Of a stretch of DNA of 42,070 nt, positions 21,051 through 30,154 are shown piece by piece. Where the stretch lies: the NCBI GenBank assembly GCA_943354965.1, contig CALRDN010000011.1, positions 1-42,070 of the forward strand. Direction: 5' to 3'. This DNA comes from Candidatus Peribacteria bacterium (GTDB lineage Bacteria > Patescibacteriota > Gracilibacteria > UBA1369 > UBA12463). The translations under genes were made by a program, and so were the position numbers. The notes under the pieces are model-generated. The model worked only from the letters and a program-made list of their open reading frames with translations, had not been told where the DNA came from and searched no databases. How positions within the stretch are numbered: position 1 is the stretch's first letter; every line of letters begins with the position of its first letter.

Positions 21051-22808
21051 ATGGATAATCAGCGCATCGCCGAAATTTTTGAGGAGATCGCCGACATGAT
21101 GGATATCAAGGGCGAGGATTTTTTCCGTGTGAATGCGTATAGGCATGCGGCACGAGTTATTAGCAATACTCCGTATGATATTGCGGATGCGTATGCGAAA
21201 CAAAAAAGAATCGGAAAGATCCCTGGAGTCGGAAAAGCACTAGAAGAGAAAATTATTGAGATGATTAAGACGGGTAGGTGCACTTTTCATGATGAGTTGA
21301 TAAAAGGCTTCCCGAAGGGGTTATTGGATATGCTTCGAGTGCGAGGTATTGGTCCGAAGAAGGTGAAATTATTTTTTGGGGAGTTGCAAATTCACACCTT
21401 GGCGCAGCTCAAAAAAGCGGCCGAGGACGGTCTCCTGCAGAAATTACCAAAGATGGGCAAGAAGAGCGAGGCTGATATTCTCAGGGCTATTCAGGATTAT
21501 GAGGCGATGCCTCACGAGAGAAAATTACTCCACGAGGGGCTACTGGAGGCGCAAAAAATTATCAATTATTTGCGTAAGGCACCGGGGATAGTGCGCATAC
21601 AATACGCCGGTAGTTTACGGCGTGGCGTAGAGACGATTGGCGATATTGATATTTTGTCTTCCGTGAAAAATGCTGAAAAAAATGTGAAACTTATCGGAGA
21701 GATTATGGAGTATTATGCAAAATATCCCGAGATTGGCCAGGTCATAAATCGAGGAGATACGAAATCATCGGTACTCTTGAAATCCGGTCTGCAGGTGGAT
21801 TTGCGAGTAGTAGATGATACTATTTTTGGAGCAGCCCTACACTACTTCACCGGATCAAAAGCGCATAATATTCATATTCGTGAACGGGCAAAAAAGATGG
21901 GACTCAAGGTAAGTGAGTATGGCGTTTTCAAGGTGAGTGGCAAAAAAGAAACTCTGGTAGCGGGAAAAACCGAGGAGGAACTTTTTGCCAAACTCGGACT
22001 CCCCTATATCATTCCGGAAATGCGCGAGGATCAGGGAGAGATTGAGTATGGCTTGAAACATAAGAAAATGCCGATTGCGATTGAGTTTGATGATTTAAAG
22101 GCCGACTTGCATACGCACTCAAAATGGAGCGATGGGTCAGAAGAGATTGATGTTTTGGCGGCGCAGTATCAGAAGGCAGGGTTTGAGTATATGGCGCTTA
22201 CAGATCACTCAAAAGCGGTTGGAGTAGCAGGAGGAATGGATGAGAGTAAAGTGATGAAGCAGTGGAAAGAAATCGATAAAGTTACTAAAAGTTTTGGTGG
22301 AAAATTTCGCATATTGAAGGGCAGCGAGGTTGATATTTTGAAAGACGGGTCTCTGGATTTTAGCGATGCGGTTTTGAAAAAATTGGAGGTTATAAATGCC
22401 TCTGCGCATTTGCATCATCAGCTCGATGAAAAAACTCAAACGAAACGATTATTGCGTGCGATTGAGTCCGGCTATGTGAAAATTTTATCTCACCCTACAG
22501 GAAGACTTATCAATCAGCGCAAACCTATTTCTTTTGATGTGGAAGCAGTATTCAAGGCATGTGCCGATCACCGTGTCGCCCTGGAAATAAATTCATCTCC
22601 TGATCGCATGGATCTCAAAGATACCCATGTCCGTATGGCAAAAGAGCTTGGCTGCAAATTCGCTATCAACTCCGACAGTCATCACTCTTCGCAAATGGGT
22701 TTTCTTCAATATGGCATCACGATTGCGCGGCGCGCGTGGCTTACAAAAGAGGATGTCATCAATACGATGACATTGAAAGAACTGTTGAAGTATTGGAATA
22801 TTACGTAG
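21051..22808 (+). CDS. polX: DNA polymerase X family protein with PHP exonuclease domain (PolX)
   Basis: 585 aa, the full bacterial PolX architecture. Residues 1-145 are the helix-hairpin-helix 8-kDa-like region (KIPGVGKALEEKIIEMIKTG; MLRVRGIGPKKVKLFFGELQ). The Pol beta-like palm follows, with the nucleotidyltransferase motif YAGSLRRGVETIGDIDILSS and the third Asp in LQVDLRVVDD. The PHP domain (about 340-580) keeps its metal ligands: ADLHTHSKWSDG, ALTDHSK, KGSEVDIL, INASAHLHHQ, ILSHPTGRL and INSDSHHSSQ, so 3'-5' exonuclease activity is likely. The role is base-excision or gap-filling repair. The stop overlaps the convergent SLT-like gene by 8 bp. Confidence 0.96.
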   Translation: MDNQRIAEIFEEIADMMDIKGEDFFRVNAYRHAARVISNTPYDIADAYAKQKRIGKIPGVGKALEEKIIEMIKTGRCTFHDELIKGFPKGLLDMLRVRGIGPKKVKLFFGELQIHTLAQLKKAAEDGLLQKLPKMGKKSEADILRAIQDYEAMPHERKLLHEGLLEAQKIINYLRKAPGIVRIQYAGSLRRGVETIGDIDILSSVKNAEKNVKLIGEIMEYYAKYPEIGQVINRGDTKSSVLLKSGLQVDLRVVDDTIFGAALHYFTGSKAHNIHIRERAKKMGLKVSEYGVFKVSGKKETLVAGKTEEELFAKLGLPYIIPEMREDQGEIEYGLKHKKMPIAIEFDDLKADLHTHSKWSDGSEEIDVLAAQYQKAGFEYMALTDHSKAVGVAGGMDESKVMKQWKEIDKVTKSFGGKFRILKGSEVDILKDGSLDFSDAVLKKLEVINASAHLHHQLDEKTQTKRLLRAIESGYVKILSHPTGRLINQRKPISFDVEAVFKACADHRVALEINSSPDRMDLKDTHVRMAKELGCKFAINSDSHHSSQMGFLQYGITIARRAWLTKEDVINTMTLKELLKYWNIT

Positions 22809-24285
22809 GATTTGAGTCTGAGCTTGTGGCACGATTTCTGGCTAATTCGTTCCTTTGTTGGATGAAGTTTGCGACCTTTGATTCATATGAATCTGCGTTT
22901 CTTGCGATATTATACGCCCATCCGATAAGTCCGTTTGTTCCCTCACTATTATTCATACCTCTCCTTCTCTGAAATCCGGCTTTTAGGTATTGCAATGCTG
23001 TCTCCTTATTTGGAAATTTCGGAATCACATCTGGCGACCCCTGACTCTTCCACCAGCGAATATATCCATTCACACCGCCTTGTCCATCGTGATGAGCTAT
23101 TGCCATAAATGCCATACTGATCTCGTCCGGATTGCTCAAAGGATCATGACCTGGCACTTTGCGTGCGATACTTCTCGCTTCGCTCTTCACAAGACGTACG
23201 AATGTAGCTATTTGAAGTCGCGCGTCTGTTTTTACCATTCTCATAAATTCCCCTTTATCCTGAGGAATATCCTTTCTTCCTGATTTAATCAGTCCTCTGT
23301 ACATGGCCCTTGTCGTCGAATCGAGCAACTGTCCTACTCCATATGCGCTGGAGGTTGGATTGTCGGCGTGCATACTCCATTTTGATTCCTCGTGGGAAAG
23401 TGCGTACATGAATTTTATTAATTTCAATGGAACGCCCTGCTTCTCGCACTCGCTCATATATACGTCGCCATATGTCTCGAGTGCACTATCTATTGTCTTT
23501 GGCTTGTTCACATTGATTGGAGCCTCGCTGCCCGTGGTAGGCTCTGCATAACGTATGGCTGGTGCTGCGGCTGGCTGCTCCGCCCTGGCTAGTTCTGCTT
23601 TTTTTGCCTCTGCAAGTTCTGCGCCTGAGAGCGTTTTGTCGATCGTCCATGTATCTCCATCAAAAATTCGCAAGTATCCATCATCGTTATAAAAACTACC
23701 ACCCTCGCGTTTCGTGCTTTTTCGTTCGAAAAAGATAATCCTTGATGGATTTTCCTGATAGGCCGCATATGCGTCCTTTGCCTTTTGATTATTTTCGAGG
23801 AAGTTCTTATTCGCGGCCTTGGTAAGATTTTTTGGGTGGATGTACAGTGTAATCTCCGCGACATTTTCGTCTACAAGATCCTTGAGACCTTTTTGCCACT
23901 CAACATCATGATTATTATGCGCTGAAAATTTTTCTTTTTTGTCCTCTTGAATCTTTTTGAAAAGTATTTTTGTGATGCCAGGCTCCTTTGTTTCGGCAGC
24001 GCTTAGCTCATCTAATGTCATGGAAGCGAGAGCTCTTGGCTCCAAATCTTTGTCGAAAGCTTTCTTGTATTTTAATTTTTCTTCGTCATTAAAAACATAG
24101 ACCTCGTCCCTGAGCTCTTCTCGACTGGCGGCAGCGGAGGCTTCGGTTTGATCTGCAGCGAGTTCGCTTCTTTCTGATTTTGCACCCTGTTGAATCAGTG
24201 TTTTTCCTGTGACCTCAGGCGAAACAGCCAATGTCATCAGAGGAGCGTCTTCCGGTCGTGACTGATTTTTGTCTAGTGGTGCCAT
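22801..24285 (-). CDS. SLT/lysozyme-like domain protein without signal peptide
   Basis: 494 aa. Residues 1-270 are charged and of unknown fold, with no family recognised. The C-terminal ~215 residues have a soluble-lytic-transglycosylase-like core: KFMYALSHEESKWSMHADNP (candidate catalytic Glu), SSAYGVGQLLDSTTRAMYRG, and MAFMAIAHHDGQGGVNGYIR, then NGLIGWAYNIARNADSYESK. Such enzymes cut the glycan strands of peptidoglycan. No signal peptide or TM is present, so export is unexplained. A good promoter (TGGACT-17-TATAAT, 24309-24337) precedes it. Enzyme activity is inferred from motifs only. Confidence 0.75.
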   Translation of the reverse strand: MAPLDKNQSRPEDAPLMTLAVSPEVTGKTLIQQGAKSERSELAADQTEASAAASREELRDEVYVFNDEEKLKYKKAFDKDLEPRALASMTLDELSAAETKEPGITKILFKKIQEDKKEKFSAHNNHDVEWQKGLKDLVDENVAEITLYIHPKNLTKAANKNFLENNQKAKDAYAAYQENPSRIIFFERKSTKREGGSFYNDDGYLRIFDGDTWTIDKTLSGAELAEAKKAELARAEQPAAAPAIRYAEPTTGSEAPINVNKPKTIDSALETYGDVYMSECEKQGVPLKLIKFMYALSHEESKWSMHADNPTSSAYGVGQLLDSTTRAMYRGLIKSGRKDIPQDKGEFMRMVKTDARLQIATFVRLVKSEARSIARKVPGHDPLSNPDEISMAFMAIAHHDGQGGVNGYIRWWKSQGSPDVIPKFPNKETALQYLKAGFQRRRGMNNSEGTNGLIGWAYNIARNADSYESKVANFIQQRNELARNRATSSDSNPT

Positions 24286-24308
24286 TTATTTTTTTATTAT
24301 TTCTTTTC

Positions 24309-24337
24309 ATTATAGCACAGACTTCAGCTTTAGTCCA
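24309..24337 (-). promoter_or_regulatory. Promoter of the SLT-like gene
   Basis: Minus-strand TGGACT (24332-24337), 17-nt spacer, TATAAT (24309-24314), about 24 nt before ATG 24285. The rest of the 24338-24497 gap is AT-rich with no gene seen. Confidence 0.6.
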
Positions 24338-24497
24338 CGTATCTTACGAAACATCATTATGGGCAACTTTCCTCCTTGTGGCAGAGTACAAAGCTGCATA
24401 TGTTTGCTATACTTATATTTTATTTTTTAATATGTATTCTCGGACGTCCAGAAGAGCATTTCTACCTCTAATTTTATATTGTCAAGTTTCCAGTGAC

Positions 24498-24526
24498 TTG
24501 TGGTCATGTATGAAACTTTCTATACT
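24498..24526 (+). promoter_or_regulatory. Promoter of the second GT4 gene (leaderless)
   Basis: TTGTGG (24498-24503), 17-nt spacer, TATACT (24521-24526), then 6 nt (CTCCTC) and the ATG at 24533. Confidence 0.6.
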
Positions 24527-24532
24527 CTCCTC

Positions 24533-25621
24533 ATGAAAATAGCTTTGGTTCATGACTTTTTGCTTCGATATGGGGGTGCCGAACGGGTGCTGAAGGTTTT
24601 TAGTGAGATGTATCCGGAGGCGCCGATTTATACACTTATGTATGATCAGGCGAGCATGGCGAGCCATTTTCCCCCTGAGAGAATTATCACTTCATCGATG
24701 CAAAAGTGGGCGCGGTGGCCGGGAAGGCTGTATCGGTTTTTCTTTGCGGGGATGCCCAGAGCGATTGAGGAGTTTGATTTTTCCGGATTTGATATTGTTC
24801 TGAGTTCGAGTCAGTCGTATGCGCATGGTGTTCTGACTCCTGTCACCACGAAACATATCTCCTACTGCCACTCACCTACTCGATATTTGTGGGATTATAC
24901 CCATCAGTATATGGAGGATAATGCGTACCGAGGACTGAAAGGATTATTTATTGCGAAGAAAATGCAGTATGTGCGCGAGTGGGATTTTTTGGCGAGCGAT
25001 AGACCCGATTACTACTTGGCGAATTCCGTGAATGTACAAAAACGTATTCAGAAATATTACGGAAAAGAAAGTGATGTGATTTATCCGCCGGTGGACGTCG
25101 ATCGATTCGAGGTGAGCCATGAGAGTGAAGATTATTTTCTCATTGTTTCACAGTTGAGTCCGTATAAGCGCGTGGATTTGGCGGTACAGTTATTTAATAA
25201 GTTGGGAAAACGGTTAATGATTATTGGGTCTGGTCCGCAGGAGGCCTATTTGCGCGGTATAGCAGGACCAACGGTAGAGATTCTTGGGTCGAAGAGTGAT
25301 GCCGAGGTGGCTACGTACATGAAATACTGCCGAGCGGTGATTTTCCCGGGAGAAGATGATTTCGGAATTGTGCCCGTAGAGGCGATGGCCTGCGGAAAAC
25401 CAGTATTGGCCTATGGAAGTGGTGGAGCGATTGAAACGGTCGTGCCTGGTGTCACCGGGGATTTGTTTCGTGAGGCGACTGTTGATGGGCTTGAGGCTGG
25501 ATTGGCAAGATTATTGCTGAATATGACCGTATATCGACCAAAGAGAATACGAGAACATGCAGAGAGATTTGCAAGGCAGGTATTTGAAAAAAGGATTCGC
25601 GAGTTTGTAAAAATGTGCTAG
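24533..25621 (+). CDS. Glycosyltransferase family 4 protein
   Basis: 362 aa, GT-B fold. It starts MKIALVHDFLLRYGGAERVL, the usual GT4 N-terminus; an upstream in-frame start at 24500 would precede the promoter. The acceptor domain has ISYCHSPTRYLWDYTHQYME. The donor domain has FLIVSQLSPYKRVDLAVQLF, LMIIGSGPQE and the E-x7-E motif in PGEDDFGIVPVEAMACGKPV. It resembles mannosyl/rhamnosyl-transferases of surface polysaccharide clusters, but the sugar is not predictable. dnaX starts 13 bp downstream. Confidence 0.93.
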   Translation: MKIALVHDFLLRYGGAERVLKVFSEMYPEAPIYTLMYDQASMASHFPPERIITSSMQKWARWPGRLYRFFFAGMPRAIEEFDFSGFDIVLSSSQSYAHGVLTPVTTKHISYCHSPTRYLWDYTHQYMEDNAYRGLKGLFIAKKMQYVREWDFLASDRPDYYLANSVNVQKRIQKYYGKESDVIYPPVDVDRFEVSHESEDYFLIVSQLSPYKRVDLAVQLFNKLGKRLMIIGSGPQEAYLRGIAGPTVEILGSKSDAEVATYMKYCRAVIFPGEDDFGIVPVEAMACGKPVLAYGSGGAIETVVPGVTGDLFREATVDGLEAGLARLLLNMTVYRPKRIREHAERFARQVFEKRIREFVKMC

Positions 25622-25634
25622 CATCGGCTCACCT

Positions 25635-27212
25635 ATGAGTGAAATTTCCCTTTACCGCAAGTACCGTCCACAGACCTTTGGCCATTTGGTCGGTCAGGAT
25701 CATGTTCGCGTGACGCTGATGAATGCCGTGCGTACGGATAAGTTGTCGCATGCGTATCTGTTTACCGGGCCACGTGGGACGGGAAAGACTTCGACGGCGA
25801 GATTGTTTGCAAAGGCGATAAATTGTGAAGATCGGGGCGAAACCGGTGAGCCATGTGAGAAGTGCGATATTTGTGTCGATATTACCTCGGGGAGATTGAT
25901 TGATGTTATTGAAATTGATGCCGCTTCCCATACGGGCGTGGATGATGTACGAGAATTGATTGATAAATTACACTTTGCGCCGACTCGCGCGAAGAATAAG
26001 GTCTACATCGTAGATGAAGTACATATGCTCTCTAAGGGTGCTTTTAATGCATTCCTGAAGACTCTCGAGGAGCCACCGACGAATGTTTATTTCATTTTGG
26101 CGACGACGGAGGCACACAAAGTTCCGGAGACCATTATTTCCCGATGTCAGCGATTTGATTTCAAACGTATCGATGCGAAAACGGTGATGGCACGACTGGC
26201 TTATATCGCGCAGAGTGAAAATATTACTGTTGAGGAAGAGGCATTGGCGATGATTGCACAGCATGTAGATGGAGGCCTACGCGATGCGATTGGTTTATTT
26301 GAGCAACTGATTGTTGACGGAAAATTAGTAGCTGCGCATGTACGAGCGATTCTTGGAGTAGCAGGAAGTAGCGCTGTTGAGAAATTTTATGCACTGTTGA
26401 TGGGCAAGGATTCTGTTGAAACGCTGCGGTTTATCCAGGAGCTGTATGGTGAGGGCGTCGACTTCGGACAGTTCACGAAGGAGCTATTAGAAAAAATGAG
26501 ATTGGAAATGTTGAGAGCAATTGATGCGAAAAAAGTTGAGGAGGCGAAGGAGTGCGTACGCATGATTGAGTGCTTCCAGAAGGCTTTTGATCAACTTAGA
26601 AATTCATTGATTGTGCAGTTACCACTCGAAATGGCAGTCGTGAGATTTCTGCATGGTGAGACTGTTTTGGCGCCGGTCGTGATGGCTGTTGCCCCTGTGA
26701 TTCAAGCAGTGGCCGCTCCTCAGTACGCTATGCCTACTATTTCCACTCCCGCTCCTGAACAAAAAATTAGTTCATTTAAAATGCCAGTGGCTACCCCTGT
26801 TTCTGCCGAAGCCGCTCCTGAAAAGGCGATGTCAGGAAAAACAATTACCCAAGATGAACTTACAAAAAATTGGCCACGGGTTATTGAGAGAATCAAGACG
26901 CCTAAATTACGAATTTCGCTGAAGGATGTAAAACATTTCAACGTGGAAGGGTATGTTATTACCTTATCATTTTCTGCAAAATTTCATCAGGATACCGTGA
27001 TGGATAGTGCCATTCGCAGCGAGTTAGAGAAATTGATCGAAGAGGTTTTTGGCACGTCGGTTCGAGTCGAATCACGTATCGAGCGAATTGAACTTCACTC
27101 CTCTATCGAGCGCCATGAAGAAACCGTAAGTCGCAGTCAGGCTGTCAGCAGTGACACTACTGATTTCGCCGATGATGTTGCGGCGATGTTTGGTGGTGAG
27201 GTGGTGGATTAG
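25635..27212 (+). CDS. dnaX: DNA polymerase III subunit gamma/tau
   Basis: 525 aa. AAA+ clamp-loader: SEISLYRKYRPQTFGHLVGQ, Walker A GPRGTGKTS (45-53), zinc-finger cysteines 64, 74, 77 and 80, Walker B IVDEVHMLSKGAFNAFLKTL, and sensor-1/arginine region ETIISRCQRFDF. The C-terminal part (about 350-525) is a Pro/Ala linker and a tau-like tail, so this is the long form. It loads the sliding clamp and bridges the replisome. No obvious slippery A-run for a short gamma form was noted. Converges with ligA. Confidence 0.96.
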   Translation: MSEISLYRKYRPQTFGHLVGQDHVRVTLMNAVRTDKLSHAYLFTGPRGTGKTSTARLFAKAINCEDRGETGEPCEKCDICVDITSGRLIDVIEIDAASHTGVDDVRELIDKLHFAPTRAKNKVYIVDEVHMLSKGAFNAFLKTLEEPPTNVYFILATTEAHKVPETIISRCQRFDFKRIDAKTVMARLAYIAQSENITVEEEALAMIAQHVDGGLRDAIGLFEQLIVDGKLVAAHVRAILGVAGSSAVEKFYALLMGKDSVETLRFIQELYGEGVDFGQFTKELLEKMRLEMLRAIDAKKVEEAKECVRMIECFQKAFDQLRNSLIVQLPLEMAVVRFLHGETVLAPVVMAVAPVIQAVAAPQYAMPTISTPAPEQKISSFKMPVATPVSAEAAPEKAMSGKTITQDELTKNWPRVIERIKTPKLRISLKDVKHFNVEGYVITLSFSAKFHQDTVMDSAIRSELEKLIEEVFGTSVRVESRIERIELHSSIERHEETVSRSQAVSSDTTDFADDVAAMFGGEVVD

Positions 27213-27234
27213 TGTCGTTGTGTTTTTGGCATGT

Positions 27235-27415
27235 ATATCAGGTGATATCCTTTCGGGCAGCTGAGGGGTGTTCTCTTTGGCCACTTTTGATATGATATCA
27301 ATTTGATAGCATTTTAGTATCAACTTGCTATGGGTTTGTATATCGTAGGATAGCTTTTCAAAAGTACAGGAAAGGAGGGGGCAGAAGGTTCATGAATGGA
27401 TATCAGGGGATATCA
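27235..27415. repeat. GATATC-rich intergenic segment between dnaX and ligA
   Basis: ATATCAGGTGATATC at 27235-27249 recurs as ATATCAGGGGATATC at 27400-27414. Between them TTGATATGATATCAA (27287-27301) is a perfect 15-nt palindrome. Each GATATC is itself palindromic. Both flanking genes converge on this gap, so it is not a 5' regulatory region of either. No ORF or T-rich terminator is evident. Function unknown. Confidence 0.5.
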
Positions 27416-27437
27416 CTTTTACCTGATAATTCTCAAT

Positions 27438-29468
27438 TTACCCTTCGAGCATTTTTAAAAATTCCTTCTCCTCTACTATTTTTATATTTAATTCTTGCGC
27501 TTTTTTGAGCTTGCTGCCAGCGTCTTCTCCGACGATGAGGTAGTCGGTGTCGTGGGTAATGGCGGAGAGAACTTTGCCGCCGAGGGATTTGATCTTGTCC
27601 TTGGCTTCGTTGCGGGACATACCCGCTAGAGTGCCGGTGAGGACAAATGATTTTCCGGTGATGGCAGTTTGTTTTTTTGGAGGTTCGATTTCTATGGTGA
27701 TTCCGTGATTAGAGAGCTTTTCGATGAGGGAGAGATGGGTTTTGTTCTGGAAATATTCGTAGAGAGAGGTGGCGACCTTTTCGCCGATGCCTTCGAGGTT
27801 ATTTAGTTCGTCTTTCGTAAGGTTTTTGATGAAGTGAAGGAATTTTTCGATGGAGTAGTGTTTTGGATGACCTTCTTTTGCGAGAATAAATTGGGCGAGT
27901 TCGGATGAGCCTTGTTCGCCGAGATAACGAATGCCGAGGGCGTAGATGAAACGGTCGAGTGTGACGTTTTTACTTTTTTGGATGGCGGCGAGGATGTTTT
28001 CGGTTTTCTTTTCTTTGAATAACGGGAGGTCGATCAGATCCTCCTGCGTGAGAGTGTATAGGTCGGAAGGATCAGCGATGATGCCGTTTTCGAGGAGTTG
28101 GATAATCACCTTCTCGCCGAGACCATCGATGTTCATGGCGTCGCGACTGACGAAGTGGAAGAGGCGCTCGGACTTCTGGGCGAAGCAGTCGTGGTTCGTA
28201 CAGCGATAGGCAACTTCTTCGGGCTGTCGGATCACGGGAGAGCCACAAATAGGACAGTCCTTCGGAAAGTGGAAGTGTTTTTCGTGGCCAGTGCGAAGGT
28301 CAGTGAGGACAGATACGACCTCGGGGATGACGTCGCCGGCGCGCTGGATAATCACGGTGTCGCCGATGCGGACGTCTTTGCGCGCAATCTCGTCTTCATT
28401 GTGAAGGGTAGCGCGGGTCACCGTGACGCCGGCGACCTCGGTGGGCTTGAGGTGCGCGACGGGCGTGAGCGTGCCGGTGCGACCGACTTGAACTTGGATA
28501 TCGAGAATTTGGGAGGTTGACTGTACAGCAGCGAACTTGAAGGCTATGGCATATCGTGGAGCCTTTGCGGTGAATCCAAGTCGGGCCCAGAGCGCTTTGT
28601 TATCTACCTTTACGACGATACCATCAATTTCATAAGCGAGCTTATCCCTATCTTCTCCTACCTGTTTGCGGAACTTCATAATGTCTTGGACATCCTTTAG
28701 TCGCCTGTGCCCGGGATTGATGGGCAAACCGAGCTCGGCGAATTTTCGCAATGTTTCGGTTTGGGAAACGGGATCCTGGAGCGTGCTCGCTCCGTATTCA
28801 TACATATACGCTTGGAGCTCGCGTTCAGCTGCGACGGCAGGATCGAGCTGTCGAACTGAGCCGGCTGCGGCGTTGCGAGGGTTGGCAAATGGCTCCTCTC
28901 CTTCATCTGTAAGCTTTTTATTTATCTTTTCAAATGCCTTTTTTGTCAAAAAAACCTCTCCAGATACCTCGAGATCAATAGGCTCATTCAGCTCCAGTGG
29001 AATAGAATCAATGGTTCGAATAGTATGCGTCACATCCTCCCCCATTGCACCATCTCCGCGAGTGATTCCCCTCACCAGATGCCCATTTTTGTAATGTAAT
29101 GTGATATTGAGGCCATCAATCTTGAGCTCACCGATAAAGTCGAACTTCTCATTTGGGATAAATCGCTCCGTGCGCTCAATCCAGTCGCTCAACTCTGCCT
29201 CGTTGAACACATCCTGCAAACTCCACTTCTTCGATATATGGCTTATCTTCGCGAATCTACCGCTCAATACGCTACCTACTCGCTGCGTAGGAGAGTCGGG
29301 CGTAATATATTCTGGATACTCCGCCTCAAGTGCCCTTAATTCCTTCTTCAGGGAGTCCCTTACCGCTTCATCCACCTCGGACTTGTCCAAAACAAAGTAT
29401 TTGTAATTCAGGCCTTTGATTTTCTCACGTAATTTTTCTATTCTGAGTTGAGCCTCGGGTTTTTCCAT
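27438..29468 (-). CDS. ligA: NAD-dependent DNA ligase LigA
   Basis: 676 aa from ATG 29468. Domain Ia is followed by the nucleotidyltransferase with the AMP-accepting lysine in GELKIDGLNITLHY (K116) and GVTRGDG-like GITRGDGAMGEDVT. The OB fold holds GRTGTLTPVAHLKPTEVAGV, the zinc finger has CPICGSPV and CTNHDC, helix-hairpin-helix repeats follow (LNNLEGIGEKVATSLYEYFQ), and the C-terminal BRCT holds GKSFVLTGTLAGMSRNEAKD. It seals Okazaki fragments and repair nicks. An in-frame ATG at 29531 lies upstream of the TATAAT promoter and is rejected. Confidence 0.97.
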   Translation of the reverse strand: MEKPEAQLRIEKLREKIKGLNYKYFVLDKSEVDEAVRDSLKKELRALEAEYPEYITPDSPTQRVGSVLSGRFAKISHISKKWSLQDVFNEAELSDWIERTERFIPNEKFDFIGELKIDGLNITLHYKNGHLVRGITRGDGAMGEDVTHTIRTIDSIPLELNEPIDLEVSGEVFLTKKAFEKINKKLTDEGEEPFANPRNAAAGSVRQLDPAVAAERELQAYMYEYGASTLQDPVSQTETLRKFAELGLPINPGHRRLKDVQDIMKFRKQVGEDRDKLAYEIDGIVVKVDNKALWARLGFTAKAPRYAIAFKFAAVQSTSQILDIQVQVGRTGTLTPVAHLKPTEVAGVTVTRATLHNEDEIARKDVRIGDTVIIQRAGDVIPEVVSVLTDLRTGHEKHFHFPKDCPICGSPVIRQPEEVAYRCTNHDCFAQKSERLFHFVSRDAMNIDGLGEKVIIQLLENGIIADPSDLYTLTQEDLIDLPLFKEKKTENILAAIQKSKNVTLDRFIYALGIRYLGEQGSSELAQFILAKEGHPKHYSIEKFLHFIKNLTKDELNNLEGIGEKVATSLYEYFQNKTHLSLIEKLSNHGITIEIEPPKKQTAITGKSFVLTGTLAGMSRNEAKDKIKSLGGKVLSAITHDTDYLIVGEDAGSKLKKAQELNIKIVEEKEFLKMLEG

Positions 29469-29509
29469 GCGTGAGTGCGTTTTATCTTGAAAGAAATTCG
29501 TTTTTCTGG

Positions 29510-29545
29510 TATGATTATACGAAAAATACACATAAAAACAATATG
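29510..29545 (-). promoter_or_regulatory. Promoter of ligA
   Basis: Minus-strand TTGTTT, 16-nt spacer, TATAAT (around 29512-29517), about 40 nt before ATG 29468. Confidence 0.55.
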
Positions 29546-29650
29546 CACGAAGAATATTTACAAAAAGAAGAAATTATACACGAAATAACGGTGTCATTTA
29601 TTCACGTCGAAAGTATTGGATATGATATTTTTATCATGTAACATGTCGAC

Positions 29651-30154
29651 ATGAGCGACGATCAGACTATTCCTACCGGAGGACAGCCACAGCCACCAAT
29701 CGATCCGAAGATTCTTCAGGATTTTGGTCTTACTACTGCGCAAATCACTGAGGCAGAGGCAAAACATGCGGTTCCGGCTTCCGTGAGGGAACACTTCCCC
29801 GACCTCGTCCCACTCTTGATCAAAACAGAGTCGATGAATACGGAGGAGCGTGATTATTGGTTCCAGGTATTACCGATTATGAATGATGATCAGATCGTGA
29901 AGCTTCGCACTATTCTCGTGAATGAGCGTGACCAGTTGAAAAAAATTGATTCTGAATACAATCAAGAGATTGGAAAAATTAATCAAGAACACAAAAGCGA
30001 GTGGAATGCTTTTGAGGCACAGGAAAAAAAGAAAATTCTCCAAGATACAGAAAAAAGATCAGAGGTAGAGGAGGCTGGAGCCGAGGAGGCCCTCCTTCAA
30101 AAACTTGGTCAGGTTGGTGATCAACCAGAGCCGCCACCCCAAGAAGCTCCGTAA
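29651..30154 (+). CDS. Coiled-coil protein related to the Pro/Gln-rich protein
   Basis: 167 aa. A short Pro/Gln N-terminus (GGQPQPPIDPKILQDFGL) is followed by a helical domain: REHFPDLVPLLIKTESMNTE, DQIVKLRTILVNERDQLKKI, and the coiled coil QEHKSEWNAFEAQEKKKI. This resembles residues ~190-300 of the protein at 14393-15295 in pattern and order. The C-terminus is Pro-rich (DQPEPPPQEAP). No signal or TM. Its stop codon abuts that of the convergent sortase gene with no gap. Family unknown to me. Confidence 0.75.
   Translation: MSDDQTIPTGGQPQPPIDPKILQDFGLTTAQITEAEAKHAVPASVREHFPDLVPLLIKTESMNTEERDYWFQVLPIMNDDQIVKLRTILVNERDQLKKIDSEYNQEIGKINQEHKSEWNAFEAQEKKKILQDTEKRSEVEEAGAEEALLQKLGQVGDQPEPPPQEAP

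Noticed and set aside
27213-27437. Origin of replication or dif site in the dnaX-ligA gap
   Set aside because: No DnaA boxes, no dif-like 28-mer and no dnaA/dnaN neighbours; the palindromes alone do not support it.
28098-28520. 140-aa plus-strand ORF inside ligA
   Set aside because: It lies antisense to conserved LigA domains (OB fold and zinc finger), so it is a by-product of their codon use.
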